Source: Proales similis (lineage: Eukaryota > Rotifera > Eurotatoria > Ploima > Proalidae). Taken from it: a DNA stretch of 64,000 bases. This document shows, piece after piece, positions 1 to 11,299 of this stretch. The notes under the pieces were generated by a model that worked only from the letters and a program-made list of their open reading frames with translations, was not told where the DNA came from and did not search any database. The stretch spans positions 1,242,501-1,306,500 of the forward strand of contig JAGVRJ010000010.1 in assembly GCA_019059635.1 (NCBI GenBank). The letters run 5' to 3'. Position 1 is the first letter of the stretch, and each line of letters starts with the position of its first letter. Made by a program: the position numbers and the translations under genes.

Positions 1-263
1 TTGACTTGAACGCCTTCGAGCGCAACATTGAAAAATTCGAACGCTCCGTTTCCTTAATTTTCTAGCTCATTCGTGCTTGTTTCAGCCGCCGCCTTTGTTT
101 ATAAGGAAAAATAAATAACTTGAACGAGAGAAGGAGACGATTTCCAAATGTGCCCGTCAACTGTTCAAATGCTGAGCGAATAAGAAAATGTTTTCGTGCG
201 AGAGAAAGCGCAAAAAAGAGCAAAACTTGAAATAAATTGCCGCGAGACAGCAGCAGTTGGACT

Positions 264-845
264 TCAGAAGTGTTTGTTCAACACAAAGTTTTCAAGATTC
301 GAGTTCAACGAGCAATCGGAGCCAAAAGACGAGGCCGATGCGTTCACCGAGTGGCAGTCAGTCAGCTCGTCGGGCAGCAACAGGTTCAGGTCGATGTTGA
401 TTGGTGCACTCGTCGACATGTTGCTCTGTCCAACTGAACGCCACAAGTTGGCCTCTGAAAGGTTCGAGCCCGCTTGTCCTTGGTCCATCGGCCGATCGAG
501 CAGTCCCGTCTTCCGTTCATCTAAGTCGCTTGTCTCCGCCACTTGCTGCATGTCGCCCGCTGCATGCACCAAATTGAGATAGCGTGGATTGACAATGCAC
601 TTTGGATAGTCGTTGTGTAGAGGACGAGATTGAAGAGGCCAGTCCTGCGCGGACGGCTGCAGTTCGCTTGGAAAAGTGCACCGATGCTGGCCGAGCAAGT
701 CGGTTCCAATCGAATGGGCACATTCAGACGTCTCTCGATCGAATATGCCAATGGCGGTGTCCAGCTCGAAGAGCTCTGAAATATGATCGCTCTGATCTGT
801 TTCGTTTGATTTGCTAAAATCGAGGCGGCGCCAATCGGCCATCAT
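264..845 (-). CDS. unrecognised 193-residue protein
   Basis: I do not recognise this gene. It is a single open frame of 193 codons starting with two consecutive Met codons. It lies downstream of the PI3K gene on the same strand, with 436 bp between them. The protein is acidic and Ser/Asn/Leu-rich, especially in the last 60 residues, with no predicted signal peptide or membrane segment. A central stretch around residues 75-95 (YPKCIVNPRYLNLVHAAGD) is less biased in composition and is the most likely conserved motif. Codon use resembles the neighbouring genes. It could be a complete intronless gene or one exon of a longer one. The call as coding rests on frame length and composition only. Confidence 0.45.
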   Translation of the reverse strand: MMADWRRLDFSKSNETDQSDHISELFELDTAIGIFDRETSECAHSIGTDLLGQHRCTFPSELQPSAQDWPLQSRPLHNDYPKCIVNPRYLNLVHAAGDMQQVAETSDLDERKTGLLDRPMDQGQAGSNLSEANLWRSVGQSNMSTSAPINIDLNLLLPDELTDCHSVNASASSFGSDCSLNSNLENFVLNKHF

Positions 846-1281
846 CGTTGTTTTAGATAGAACGTCATTTTATTTAAGCGCCATCACTCTGTTCCGCTTT
901 GGCGCCAAAATTGGCCGCCCATACTTGATTGATTGCCTTGGCGAACATATTCGGGCTAGAGCCAACACCAGACCCTTTTCGACTGCTCGTGTTGAAGGAA
1001 TAGAAAATGCGATCGCTTTGTTCGTCGCTGTTGTCTTGTTTTTATATTTGTATAAAATAGGCCGACACGAGCAAGTCGGAGGCCGATCTCGATTTAGAAA
1101 AATTGAATAAAAAGGAAGAGAGAGAGAGAAAGGCCTCGAAAAGGAGAGTATCGTTTGGGAAAAAGTAGACAAAATAAAAGACCGAATGCTCTCGCGTCCA
1201 TGAACCAGAGACTAAAATCGACAATTTAAAAAGAAGGAAGGAAGAGGAAAGGTCTGAGAAAGCGATTGGAAAATGCTCTCC
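846..1281. other. intergenic region below the PI3K gene
   Basis: This 436-bp stretch separates the PI3K stop codon from the start of the small minus-strand gene. It holds a minus-strand AATAAA (plus-strand TTTATT, 869-874) that could end the PI3K transcript, and a GA-rich patch near 1117-1131. I see no convincing reading frame in it. Confidence 0.4.
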
Positions 1282-4200
1282 CTAGCGGAGGTCGAACCAC
1301 TTGACAAACTCTTGACTCCAGTCTAGGTCGTAGAGTTGAATGTCTACTTTGCCGATGCGTTCTTTGTTCAGTTTGTAGTTCAAAACGGACACCTCGAGCA
1401 GACGATTTTTGAGCTCATCCAGACTGATGTCGTACTCCATCTTGAACAGAGAGCAAAGAAGGTAACGGCCACCATCGATTAGAGAGAGAGAGAGAGGATC
1501 GATAGCGGCTTACCGTTTCGGTGAATATCGGATTGGCGCCGTTGAACAATGCGAGCACCTTTTTCTTTGTGGCTTTGCTCGAGTCCGGCCTCAGGTAGCA
1601 CTTGACGTATGGACGCAATGATGACGCTGACTGGCTAAATCCGGGCCTCTGGGAGCCCAAGCGGCGTTCAGTTTGGTCTAAGACGTGAGGACTGAAACGG
1701 CAAACAAACCAGATTCCTGCACTGGAGACAGTTGACTACGAATTTGCCGTCCTTGTAGGTCAATTTGATTTTTATTTGGCCGCGGATCTCGCCCGAGCTC
1801 GAATGATCGAGCGACTCGTTCTCGAGCACTTGTTGTTGTCGTTTAGGACGAAGGCAGGATTTTGGCACATTTCACAAGCAGAGACTTACTCGACACGCAG
1901 AGCGAGTCATCGTCCTCATTCAGCGCATAGGAGCTGCTGTCCGCACTGCTCGCCCGCTGCTCTCTGCTCTGGTCTCGGAGGATCGGATGGAAAAATGTGT
2001 AGACTATGTCCGACTTGAAAAAACGCAATTAAAATGCTCTGATCGAAGAGCTGAGTCGAGGAGTGCTCACTAACTTGACTGATTTCGGCCGAGCACGCTT
2101 GAATGTCGACGAGAAGGGCATTGGCCGCGTGGTTGCGCTTGCTGGCGTTTTTTATTTCTTTGAACTTGGCCAACGACGGCGTGCTGGCAAAGCGTAGACC
2201 GGGAAACACTTTGAGTATAAGCTGATAGAGCTCGCAGAACTCCTCGAACGTGCGTTGAACCTCTTGCGGCTCGGACTCGCCCTCCCTCTTCACCAAACAG
2301 CGAATGAGCTTCGAAAGCAAAAATGAGACGCGAGGCCGATCTCATCTCATGCAAATGCAAACCTCAGTGTTCTTGGCCACGAGGATCGGATGCCGCAGGT
2401 CGACTTTGACCCTTTCTATTCTAACGTCCGTGTTTGAGCTTGATTTAGGCCAAACAGTTTAGAGACTGACGTCTGGCGATCGTCTACAATTGACTCGCTT
2501 ACTTGTACGTGTGCGTTATGAATGAAAAGTAGTTGCTCGAGCTGACCGTTTTGGGCTGCGCCAGCGTGTGAATGGCAAAGTTGAGCGAGGCGAACTTGCT
2601 CAAGCTGTCATGAATGATTCTAAATTGTGGCGCGTTAAAGGCGTCCAAAGAGTGGCCTTGGGCTCTATTTACTTTTTGAACGCGTTCGACGAGCTGTCCT
2701 CGCTTTGCCCGATCATCAGGTTCTTGTGCACAAACACAATTGCGTTCTGATTGAGGCCCGGTATTCCGCTCGGAGTCATCTGAATGCAGCTTGAATGCAC
2801 ATCGCACAGACAAGGACTCAAAAACTCAATGTGGCTCACCTGTTCGATCAGAGTGAGCAAAAGATGATAGTTCTTGCGTAGGATCTGAAACGCCTGGCAG
2901 CAGAGCTCGATGAACTCTTGAAAGCGAGCGCTGGGCTCTTTGCTCTGGTTGATCACGTAGAACATGTCGTAGGTGAAGAGAATGGGATTGCGGTCTCTGC
3001 CAAGTTAAAGTTGCTTCTTTTGTTGTAGCTTCGAGCTAGAGGAGGGCGAACGCTTACCGCTTGAAGCCGGCGAATGTCTGCGCGTCGCCCAAATACTTGC
3101 CAAAGTCGATGTGAAACATGTGGCCCGTGTATTTGATCATAATGTTGTCATTGTGACGATCGCCGATGCCCATTATATAAGTGGCCACGCTGTAGGCGGC
3201 GCACGAGCGAGTAAAGTTGAGCACGGCGCGCTTGTAGCTGCTCATGTTCGGGTTGTGCGTTTTTATCCAGTCGTCGATGCAGTTCTTTTTGAACGCGTTT
3301 AAAACGGCGCCCTTCTGAATCTCCTTGAGCGTTTCGGCGTTGGTGATCATTTCGATGAAGCCGCGCCGGCTGGCCGTCTGCAAACAGGTGAACGTCAGCA
3401 CGTTCAGATCGAGGCCTTCCATCAGCCAGAGTTGATTCATGACTTCAATTGTCTGCAAGACGAACATGTCCTGGCGCAGGTCGTCGCCTATTTTGTAAAT
3501 CGTGTAAAAGCCGTCCGCGCTCGAGTCCATGTTTCTGAACACCAGCTTGAGCGGCATCGTGAACGAGCTGATCAGCGAACAGGCCTAATTGCATTGGTAG
3601 GAGGAGCTTTAGAGATTGAGACACAGCGCGCGGCCACTCACCTTCGACTCGATCTCTTTGGTGCAGAAACTGACGTTGAACGGAAGCCGGCACGACTTTT
3701 GATTTACTTTGTTCGCTGGCCACACCGAGTTGAGCGTCTCGAGCTCGTATCCGAGCTTGTTCTGGCCAGCGCCGAGCAGCATGTTCACAAAGGTCGCTTG
3801 AATCTGATTCAGAGCTGAAGCTTACCGTGTCGCGGCTCTCCTTCATCTTTTGGCCGATTCGATCGATTCTCTGCAACAGCAGCTCTTCTTGTTCTATTTC
3901 GTCGATCATTGCGCTGCCGAACATGAGCACCAGACATCTGAACAAGAGACTGTAGCGGAGCAGCATCGGCTCGTCTGTCCTGGTGCGGAATTCTCTCAAA
4001 TGCCTTTTTTGTTTGGTTAAACAGTTGAATCTGCTGCTTGTCGGTGGCGATCGTGCGCCAACTAGCTCTCACCAGTAGAGACGATGGGCGAAGCGAATCG
4101 ACTTGTCGGCAAATCGAAGCAAAAGGCAGAACAGCGGCGAGAAGTGAACTCTTTCAAAGCGAAGTGCCTCCAGCAACTGCGGCATGTAGAGCAGCAGCAG

Positions 4201-7200
4201 CTCGACCGAGTGCAGTTCAAGCGAGTAGACCGCGTGCTGTCTCAGCTGCTCGTCCGGATATCTGCTCGGACAATCGATTAATTTAGACGGAGAGAGAGAG
4301 AGAGAGAGGGAGATGGAGGCAAATGGCGTTGACAGGCTTACATGGGAAGTAGGAGCTCGAGTGCTTCGGGCAAACTCAGCGCCTCGGCGTGTTTCAGATA
4401 AGCGTAGAACTGCAGCATGCTGCAGTAGTCCCAGCTCGGCAGCGAATAATACACTTTGCCCATGGCGAACGGAATTCCGTTCAGGTAGGTCTGGTAGCGG
4501 TGCACCATCTCGCGCTCATATTCACTCAGCCTGAAATGAAGAGTGGCTCAAGTCGGTGCAATTGCAAAAAGGCAAGTGGCCTACGTCTCGACAATCACAC
4601 TTTTATTGCAGATGGCAATCAGCCGTTCGGCTTCACTGGCCGCCAGAGAGTGAAAGTCCTTGATAATCCAGTCGTTCTCGTTGGACAGGTCAGCGCAGAA
4701 TTTGTACGATTGAGCCGATTCCATGATCGAAATCTGAACGCAATCGGACAAAATGAGCGCGTGGCCGAAATAAGCCAAACTTGCCAAACTGCTAAATCAC
4801 CTGAACGGCCGGAAAGTCGAGCGAGTAGATGTTGGAAGCCGACGGGCAAATCTTGCTCACGTCGTCGTTGAACATGTTGAGAAAGACCTCGCCTGTGTCG
4901 AAGTAGCTTTGAAAGTGGCGTTGGTTAGCGACGGGCGGAAGAAGCGCACCACTTGGTCAACACTCACAGTCGATCAGAGAAGAGATATTTGGAAGTCCAG
5001 GCGAGACAGCGATCGACGTGCTCGTCTCTAATCAGACTGTTCGAGCTCTGCAGCAGAGTGAGTCCGTTCTGGTCGCTCTTGGAGCCGTGGGCCACGGCGC
5101 CCTGTGCCGGTATTATGTTCAACGTACACATTTGCACCAAAACGTAGCTCTCTCGTGGCAGTAGGCACACACGCATCTTGTCGAACTGAAGCCTGGCGTT
5201 TGTCGGCTCCTAGATTATCCAAGGAGGAGTAGGTCGAGAGTGCGGAGGGCTTACCTAAAACTTAGCGGAATGAAATCGACTTTGCGTGAAACGAACCGTT
5301 CAAGTCGGTCCATTTTGAGCGTGATTGCGTCCAGTTGTCGGACACCGTGGCAAATAGACACTTTTAGATAAATATCCGTGTTGGGACTTTGATTGGTCGA
5401 TTAGAACGGATCAATAGCAAGATCGAAAGGAAGAGAATGGTCACCTGACGGTTGAGCCGAGGGCCGAGAAGAACAGGGTCAGTCGACTAATGCCCAATAG
5501 ATCGACGTAGACAATCTCGTCCGACTGGATGATTTCGCCGGCCGCTTGGAGCGCTCGGTCGAAAACGAACGAATCGATTTGCTCTTGTTCTGGCTGGTCA
5601 GCTTGCGTCTGTTTGTCTTTATCAGTGTCGGCTGCGAACAGGGGCGCAATGTCAATAGGCCACGAATAGCTGATGGAGCACGAGTGAAAAAAGTTGATCA
5701 CAACCGGCAGCGACTCGTTTACCAGATCGGACAGGTTCGAGAGCAGATTAGATATGTTTTGGTCGGCAGCGAGACTCAGCTCGTCGCCGCCTCGGAGCAT
5801 GAGAGGCTCACGCTCGCGCACTTCGGCCGACAAGAGGCGCTGCTGCAGTTTTGAAATGTAAGAGCTGAGACGCACTGCCAAGGTCTCAGTCTCTCGCTCT
5901 TTGACTCGGTGAGTCAATGAGCTGGCGAGGCGAACTTTGTCGCACAAGTTCATGCAGAAGTTCAAGACACGCTCGATCAGAGTGGAGTCTTCGAAGCGAG
6001 AGCTTTTGCACTCGGCGATGTGCTCGTCGATTATGTTGCGGTTTTGAATCAGATTTCGCAGATAAGTGTTCAGCTTGTCTCTGTTCGGCAAGTGAAGATT
6101 TTCGTTTATCTGCTGGGGCTCGAAATGCGCCTCGAACTGGTCGCTCTTTCTGCTGGCCGCTTGATCAGTCGACTTTGAGGCGGCCAGTTTTTGATTGCCG
6201 CTCAGCTCAGTGTTTACTTTGTCGAGTTCGACCAGCACCAGGCTCGGCTCTCGGTTCTCGATCAAACACTGATGTATGTACTTGAGTTCGGACAGGCTCG
6301 CTTTGATGGGCAAATACTCTTCAAGGCCGTGAATTTTCAGCAAATACTTGTCCGGGCTTAGGTCGTCCACGTTCAACATGGTGAGCACATTGTAAACGAT
6401 TGTCTCTACACTCGCGCCCAACGCCGGCATCAGGCTGACTTGATTGCTGCGGCGTGCATCGCTGCTCGCCTCTTGGACCGTCTGTTCGACTGAATGCTTG
6501 ATGGTGAGTTTGATTGAATGCTGCTGATTGACTATTGGACACTCCAGCCGTGGACTGAACACGATCAAATGAGAGATTTCTTTCAGCTGCAGCTCTAGCT
6601 CGCCTTTGAGTTGATTCATTCCGTGAGAGAGGCTCGCCAGCTCGCTTGTGTTTACGTCGATTATCTTGAACGAGTGCACGCGCCGGCTCTGGCCATTTTC
6701 GCTTCGTTTTACTTTTCTTCGCTGAGGCGTCATGCAGTCGGCCGAAATGCTTGTCATCGATCTCTTCAGCTCGTTCGGTTTAGCTGATGCGTTTTTGCAC
6801 GAATCACTTGGACTGGTTGCGTTTTGTTCGAGTTTGGCCGACTCTTTCGCTTGGGCTCGCTTTTCGCTTGCTTGAGCTTGGTCTTCTTTTTCTTGATTGC
6901 GACTGTTTGATTCTTTGTCCAGTTCTGCTTGTTCCTGCAGCGCTCGCTGCTCAACTGCCTTTTTCTCTTCAATGCTTTTCATTGTCAACGGATCGAACAG
7001 TTCGAACACGCTCATTTGGCGCGGATCCACAGGGCTGCTCAGGTCGATCAAGTCGCGGCTTTTTCTCTCCTTTTTCGATTCAAGGCTCATCTCAATCGGC
7101 TTGGTATCCGATTTACTCGGCTTTGAATCGCCGCTCTTTCCGATCAAATTGAAAAACTCGTCGTCGAGCAAGTCCTGTTCACTGGGCGGGAACAGACTCG

Positions 7201-7609
7201 GCTGGGCCGTGTCAGGCATCGACCGCCGATTCGCACCGAGAGGTATCAACGCACCCAGCGGACTGAACGCAGGATTGACTGCGCCGAACGGCAGCTGGAC
7301 ATATCCAGGAGTGATCATGGGCTGGCCGTTGAAGCCGAACTGGAACTGAGGGCCCGTGAACTGCAGCGCTTGTGTGCTTGGCGCGGTCGAGTTTCTCCTG
7401 AATGAGTAAGGCTGTTGAATTGGCGCCTGCTGCAAGGTTGGCGGCCACATGGGAACCAGCTGCTGCTGCATGGGCCTAAATCTGGGATCAAGGTTGTAGT
7501 TGGGCGTAGCCTTCACTTGCGACACATTGGCGCTCGGATTCGAACCAGCAACGCTGGTGTTGCCAGCAGCACCGCCACCACCTTTTGCTTTCTCTTCTTC
7601 ATTCTTCAT
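1282..7609 (-). CDS. PIK3C2: class II phosphatidylinositol 3-kinase (PIK3C2-type), multi-exon
   Basis: This lipid kinase makes PI3P and PI(3,4)P2 on endocytic membranes. The first exon (7609 to about 5447) encodes 722 residues. It has a low-complexity Pro/Gln/Asn-rich N-terminus, then a clathrin-box-like LIDLS, FDPL, and a Ras-binding domain containing LLKIHGLEEYLP. Short-intron exons follow with a C2 domain (DIYLKVSICHGVRQL near 5350), the PIK helical region (about 5200-3810) and the kinase core. The catalytic loop GIGDRHNDNIM and activation segment HIDFGKYLGDAQ lie around 3070-3190. The class II hallmark end is present: a PX domain (about 2320-2080) and a second C2 domain (about 1870-1282), finishing VKWFDLR-stop. 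PX plus C-terminal C2 excludes classes I and III. Intron boundaries were inferred from GT/AG and frame and are approximate. Confidence 0.93.
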
Positions 7610-7909
7610 TTCAAGCGCGCATCCCAGGCTAGCATTTAGTTCTCTAATTGTTAATGGGCCCTAATTTTGATCACCTGATGCTCATTTTAATTCATAATCG
7701 CTCCGAAGCGTTTCATGGCCTCGTGAATTCACATTTTATGAGCTGATTATATTCGCGACTTTTTATTCACTTTTTTTTCTTTTACTAATTTACTCTAATT
7801 GGCGTTGAAATTTGCAAGAAAAGAAGCGGCGAAACGAAAATTAGAAAACAAGTGCAGAACAATGTGAATCCGCCCAAGTGCTCTTCAAGCATCGGACCAG
7901 AGCCGAAGA
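7610..7909. other. PI3K promoter / TraB-gene 3' region
   Basis: This 300-bp AT-rich spacer lies between two minus-strand genes. A minus-strand AATAAA at 7762-7767 (plus TTTATT) is a candidate polyadenylation signal for the TraB-domain gene. The remainder must hold the PI3K promoter, but I see no distinctive site. Confidence 0.35.
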
Positions 7910-9140
7910 CTATGCCCTGATGAGCGGAACAGAACGATTCCTAGTGAGCTGATACGCAACGGTGACTGCCAAGCCGCCCAGCAGTGTCCACTTCAGCATC
8001 AGGCCGTACCTCTTGTCCGGATAGGTCGGCTTGCTCGAGCTATAACCGAAGGCGTTAAGGGCCCAAGAGCTTTAAGGTGTTCGGTTGACTCGTACCGCAT
8101 GATCTCGGCGATTAGAGCCGAGTTGTCAGAAGCGAGATGCTTTTTGATTCCGTTTACATGGCCAAGGCCAACGACTCCGATCACGTTCGACGGAATGAAT
8201 CCTTTCGAAGAAGAAATTGAAGCTGGCCAACAACCAGGTCTGGTCGTTTGAGCTTACCGCCCGCAACGAACTGATTCGGAACAGGTTGACAAGCGTTGCG
8301 GATCGAATTGGCCAAGAACATGTCGCGTTCGTCGATCAGAACTCGTTTGAACTCCGGAAAGACGGAGCCGAACTCTTCGACGAGTGTGTCGAGCAGATCG
8401 CTCTTTTTCAGCTTTTCAATGTCTTCGAGCCTTTGAAAATCGAGGCCAATTGAGAGAGCGCACAGTTGCATTGGTCGGCTGTGAGTGCTCACGTGAGTTT
8501 GTCGTCCGTAGTGAGTAGCATCCAGCCGAGGCGCAGCTTCCGGTACCAAGGCAGCGAATGAAAAGCGCGCTTAAGAGTGACCTCGATTGGCATGTCGCCC
8601 AGGAACACTCGACATCCGGGCACTTTGAGCGCCTTTCAAACGATCGAGTCAGATGCACAAAAGAACTTGGTCTCTGTTTACTTCTGTATGAGCCACGCGG
8701 AACTCGCCGCCGGGCGCAATGCCCAACTCCTGAGTCACTCGAGCATAGAGTCGAATGAGAAGATAGCGGAGGAGGCCGTGCGCCGCCGAGGTCTACAACC
8801 AAGTGAGAAGACGCAAATAGCAGACACACGTGGCCAGACGTACTTCTCGAATGAGCCGGACAAGCTTGCTCATGTTCATCTCCTTGGACTCGCGTAGAAT
8901 GGTCTGCTCGTCGAGCTCGAGGATGTTGGTACGCGACATGCACAGCTCGATCACCACCGCGTTGGGTTGCACGCGGCGAATGAGCTCGGCAACCTCTCGC
9001 TGGCTCTCCAGACTGAAATGAGCGGTTCCCACCAAATAGACTCTGCTGCCTTCAACTGGCCCGTCCAGAACGAACGTGGTGCTCGACACCTGGCTTGAAT
9101 CGTCCTTATTTGCGAAATTGCTTTCCATGGCCACACACAC
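7910..9140 (-). CDS. TRABD: TraB domain-containing protein
   Basis: This is a homologue of the TraB/PrgY family, an outer-mitochondrial-membrane-associated family in animals whose biochemical role is debated. The first exon gives VYLVGTAHFSLESQREVAEL and then NAVVIELCMSR, the family's N-terminal GTxHxS and ELCxxR signatures. Later exons give PGCRVFLGDMPIEVTLKRA, a helix-rich segment with ERxMFL-like IDERDMFLANSIR, and the second signature IGVVGLGHVNGIKKH near 8190-8130. The C-terminus has a hydrophobic segment (LKWTLLGGLAVTVAYQL) that fits a tail anchor, ending at 7910. There are about five short introns. Length and order match animal TRABD (about 370 residues). The start may be the Met at 9140 or the one at 9128. 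Confidence 0.88.
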
Positions 9141-9683
9141 ACTGTCTATGCGCTTCCCGATCTTTAGTGCTCACTGTTTGACGACGTATGAATTAATGAA
9201 GCAAATAACGTCAAGTTTGAAATGTTTGAAAGCGCCTGCCTGCCTGCATCAAGAACTAAGTTGTCGAATGTCCTTGTTCGCAGTAACTGCCTTGCGGTCC
9301 TATGATGCCGCTCTTCACTCTTTCAGTCTATACCATTTTCACTGAGCCAAAAGTGCGCGCTCGCTCGACTCTTTAAAGTCTTCGTTCCTCTATAAATCTG
9401 CTGCACAATTGCTCGGAGCAAAGAGCCACTCGAAGCAAACGGCTGTGTCTTATCAAAGCCGGCGAGTAGGGTGCAGGTCGAGCAGGCGCCTGCTTAGCCG
9501 ATTGGGTCTTACAAGACCTGCGAGGAGAGGAGAACTTTGAGGCGTAGAAATGGAGAATTGGGACTGAGCAAATTGAAACTTAATTCTGTGATCGTAAACG
9601 CTTCTTGCTGGTTCATTCAGGGTCTATCGTGAAGCATTCAGGAATTCAGTATTGTTGAAAGCAGCGAATATTTTGCACAAGAG
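9141..9683. promoter_or_regulatory. divergent intergenic region, TRABD / MRPL53
   Basis: This 543-bp region lies between two divergently transcribed genes and must hold both promoters. It contains TATAAA at 9391-9396 on the plus strand and a cluster of nested inverted repeats at 9473-9521. No reading frame in it looks coding. Confidence 0.4.
9473..9521. repeat. nested inverted repeats
   Basis: An outer 7-bp stem (9473-9479 with 9515-9521) encloses a perfect 14-bp palindrome AGCAGGCGCCTGCT (9481-9494). A second hairpin, GGTCTT-AC-AAGACC (9505-9518), shares its 3' arm with the outer stem. The two structures are therefore mutually exclusive. Confidence 0.6.
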
Positions 9684-10140
9684 ATGAGTAGTTCGTACGG
9701 GAACAAGCTGGCCAGGGCTCTGATCAGCACTCAGGGCAATTTGAAGTCTTGTAAAAGCATCAAGTTCACATTCAACCCGTGGCAGGCAGAGACCAAATCA
9801 ATCAGGTTCGTTGCTCGCTTCTCGAACTGGCTTCACAATCGACTAGAACTTGTTCGTCCGAAAGAAACTTTTTCCATTACATGTACGGGCCAAAAATAAG
9901 ATCGACCAACGACCAGTGCTCTCTTCAGACAGACATTCGATCTGACCTTGTCGAACCTACAATTGAGATCAAGTTCGGTAGGCTCCTTGTTTAAGCTGCA
10001 GCAAGCATTTGCTAACAAACTTCGGTCAAGCAGTCGACGATTCGAAAGCGGTTTTCAAGACCAAGGCCCTAACGACTCATGATATTGCGCGCGAGTTCAT
10101 TCGCCTGTCACAAATCAAACAGCCCGCCGACTCCGTTTAA
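9684..10140 (+). CDS. MRPL53: mitochondrial large ribosomal subunit protein mL53
   Basis: This is a component of the mitochondrial 39S subunit. Three exons splice in frame. Exon 1 (from 9684) ends in KSIKFTFNPWQAETKSI. Exon 2 starts about 9864 and carries PKIRSTNDQCSLQTDI, matching the mL53 core where human has KVRSTNLNCSV. Exon 3 begins after the AG at about 10032 and ends IREFIRLSQIKQPADSV-like at 10140. The order of motifs (KFxFxPW, RSTN, then AVFKTKALTTHDI) and the length of about 110 residues match the family. An AATAAA follows at 10166. The N-terminus is short and basic or polar, as expected for mitochondrial import. Confidence 0.85.
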
Positions 10141-10165
10141 TAAATTTGTCGAAAGTTTTTCAGAG

Positions 10166-10171
10166 AATAAA
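10166..10171 (+). terminator. polyadenylation signal of MRPL53
   Basis: AATAAA lies 26 bp after the MRPL53 stop codon and is followed by a T-rich stretch. Confidence 0.6.
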
Positions 10172-10405
10172 ATTTTTTGTGATTGTTCACCATCAAGCAT
10201 TCGACTTTTGTCTGCGGGTTTTCGACGTTGAAAAACTTGAAGCAATGGCGCTGGAAAGGCGAATGAACCCTTTGTGTAAAGCTGCAACTGAATGAGTAGC
10301 CAACTGCACAAATGTTAAGTTGGAATTGACACGCGAGTTTCGAGTGCGCGAGAAGTATCAGAGTTGGACATTTCCACCGGTGCGATTCAACTGAGGCGGG
10401 CGAAA

Positions 10406-11299
10406 ATGGCGAATCGAACAGTTAAAGAAGCCGTGTCTGTCAAGGGCACCAATCCTCAGTATTTGGTGGAGAAGATCATTAGAACAAGAATCTATGACTG
10501 CCGCTACTGGAAGGAGGACTGCTTCGGTCTGACCGCCGAGCTCTTGGTAGACAAAGCGATCGAGCTCAAGGCGGTCGGCGGATGCTATGGTGGCAATGTG
10601 AAGCCGACGCCCTTTCTGTGTCTTGTGCTCAAGATGCTTCAAATTCAGCCGGACAAGGAGATCATCGTGGAGTTTATTAAAAACGAAGAGTTCAAGTACG
10701 TCAGGGCTCTGGGCGCCATGTACATGCGGCTGACGGGCAACTCGAAGGAGATCTATCAGTACCTGGAGCCGCTCTATTTGGACTATCGCAAGATGAAGCG
10801 GATGAACAAAAGCGCCAAGTACGAGCTCTTGCACATGGACGAGTTCATCGACGAGCTGCTCCGTTCCGATCGTGTGTGCGACATTTCTCTGCCCCGGATT
10901 CAAAGGCGACAGGTGATGGAAGAGGCCAACGAGCTAGAGCCTCGAGTGAGCCCTCTTGAGCTTAATCTGGACGAGGAAGATGACGAAGAAGAGAACGAGA
11001 GCTCGTCGTCGTCTGAGTCGGTCGTCGAGCGTCGAAGCTCTTCCTCGCCATCACCGTCCAGAAAGCGAAGAGATAAGCACTCGAAGCGCAAAGAGTCCAG
11101 AGATCGACGCTCGTCGACTAGACGCCAAGATCGATCTCCTGACGACAGAGAAAGAAGGAGAGGCCGCTCTTCGTCTGACGAACGCGATCGCAAGAGGCAC
11201 AAGTCGAGCAAGAAATCACGCCACCGCAGCCACAGCGAGGACCGAAGGCGCAGGCGACGAAGAAGTTCGAGCCGAGACGATCGACGGCACCGTGACTAA
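10406..11299 (+). CDS. PRPF38A: pre-mRNA-splicing factor 38A
   Basis: This is a U4/U6.U5 tri-snRNP-associated B-complex splicing factor. The start at 10406 (MANRTVKEAVSVKGTNPQYL) was chosen because it matches the conserved start of human PRPF38A. An upstream in-frame Met at 10364 is less likely. Residues 1-180 form the PRP38 domain, with KIIRTRIYDCRYWKEDCFGL, YGGNVKPTPFLCL and IQPDKEIIVEFIKNE all intact. The tail is a Glu/Asp/Ser stretch and then an RS/RD-rich region (about residues 205-297), the usual speckle-targeting tail. The gene has no intron, in contrast to most neighbours. The length of 297 residues is close to the 312 of the human protein. Confidence 0.97.
   Translation: MANRTVKEAVSVKGTNPQYLVEKIIRTRIYDCRYWKEDCFGLTAELLVDKAIELKAVGGCYGGNVKPTPFLCLVLKMLQIQPDKEIIVEFIKNEEFKYVRALGAMYMRLTGNSKEIYQYLEPLYLDYRKMKRMNKSAKYELLHMDEFIDELLRSDRVCDISLPRIQRRQVMEEANELEPRVSPLELNLDEEDDEEENESSSSSESVVERRSSSSPSPSRKRRDKHSKRKESRDRRSSTRRQDRSPDDRERRRGRSSSDERDRKRHKSSKKSRHRSHSEDRRRRRRRSSSRDDRRHRD

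Noticed and set aside
10358-10903. 181-codon minus-strand frame opposite PRPF38A
   Set aside because: It is antisense of the conserved PRP38 domain, kept open only by codon bias.
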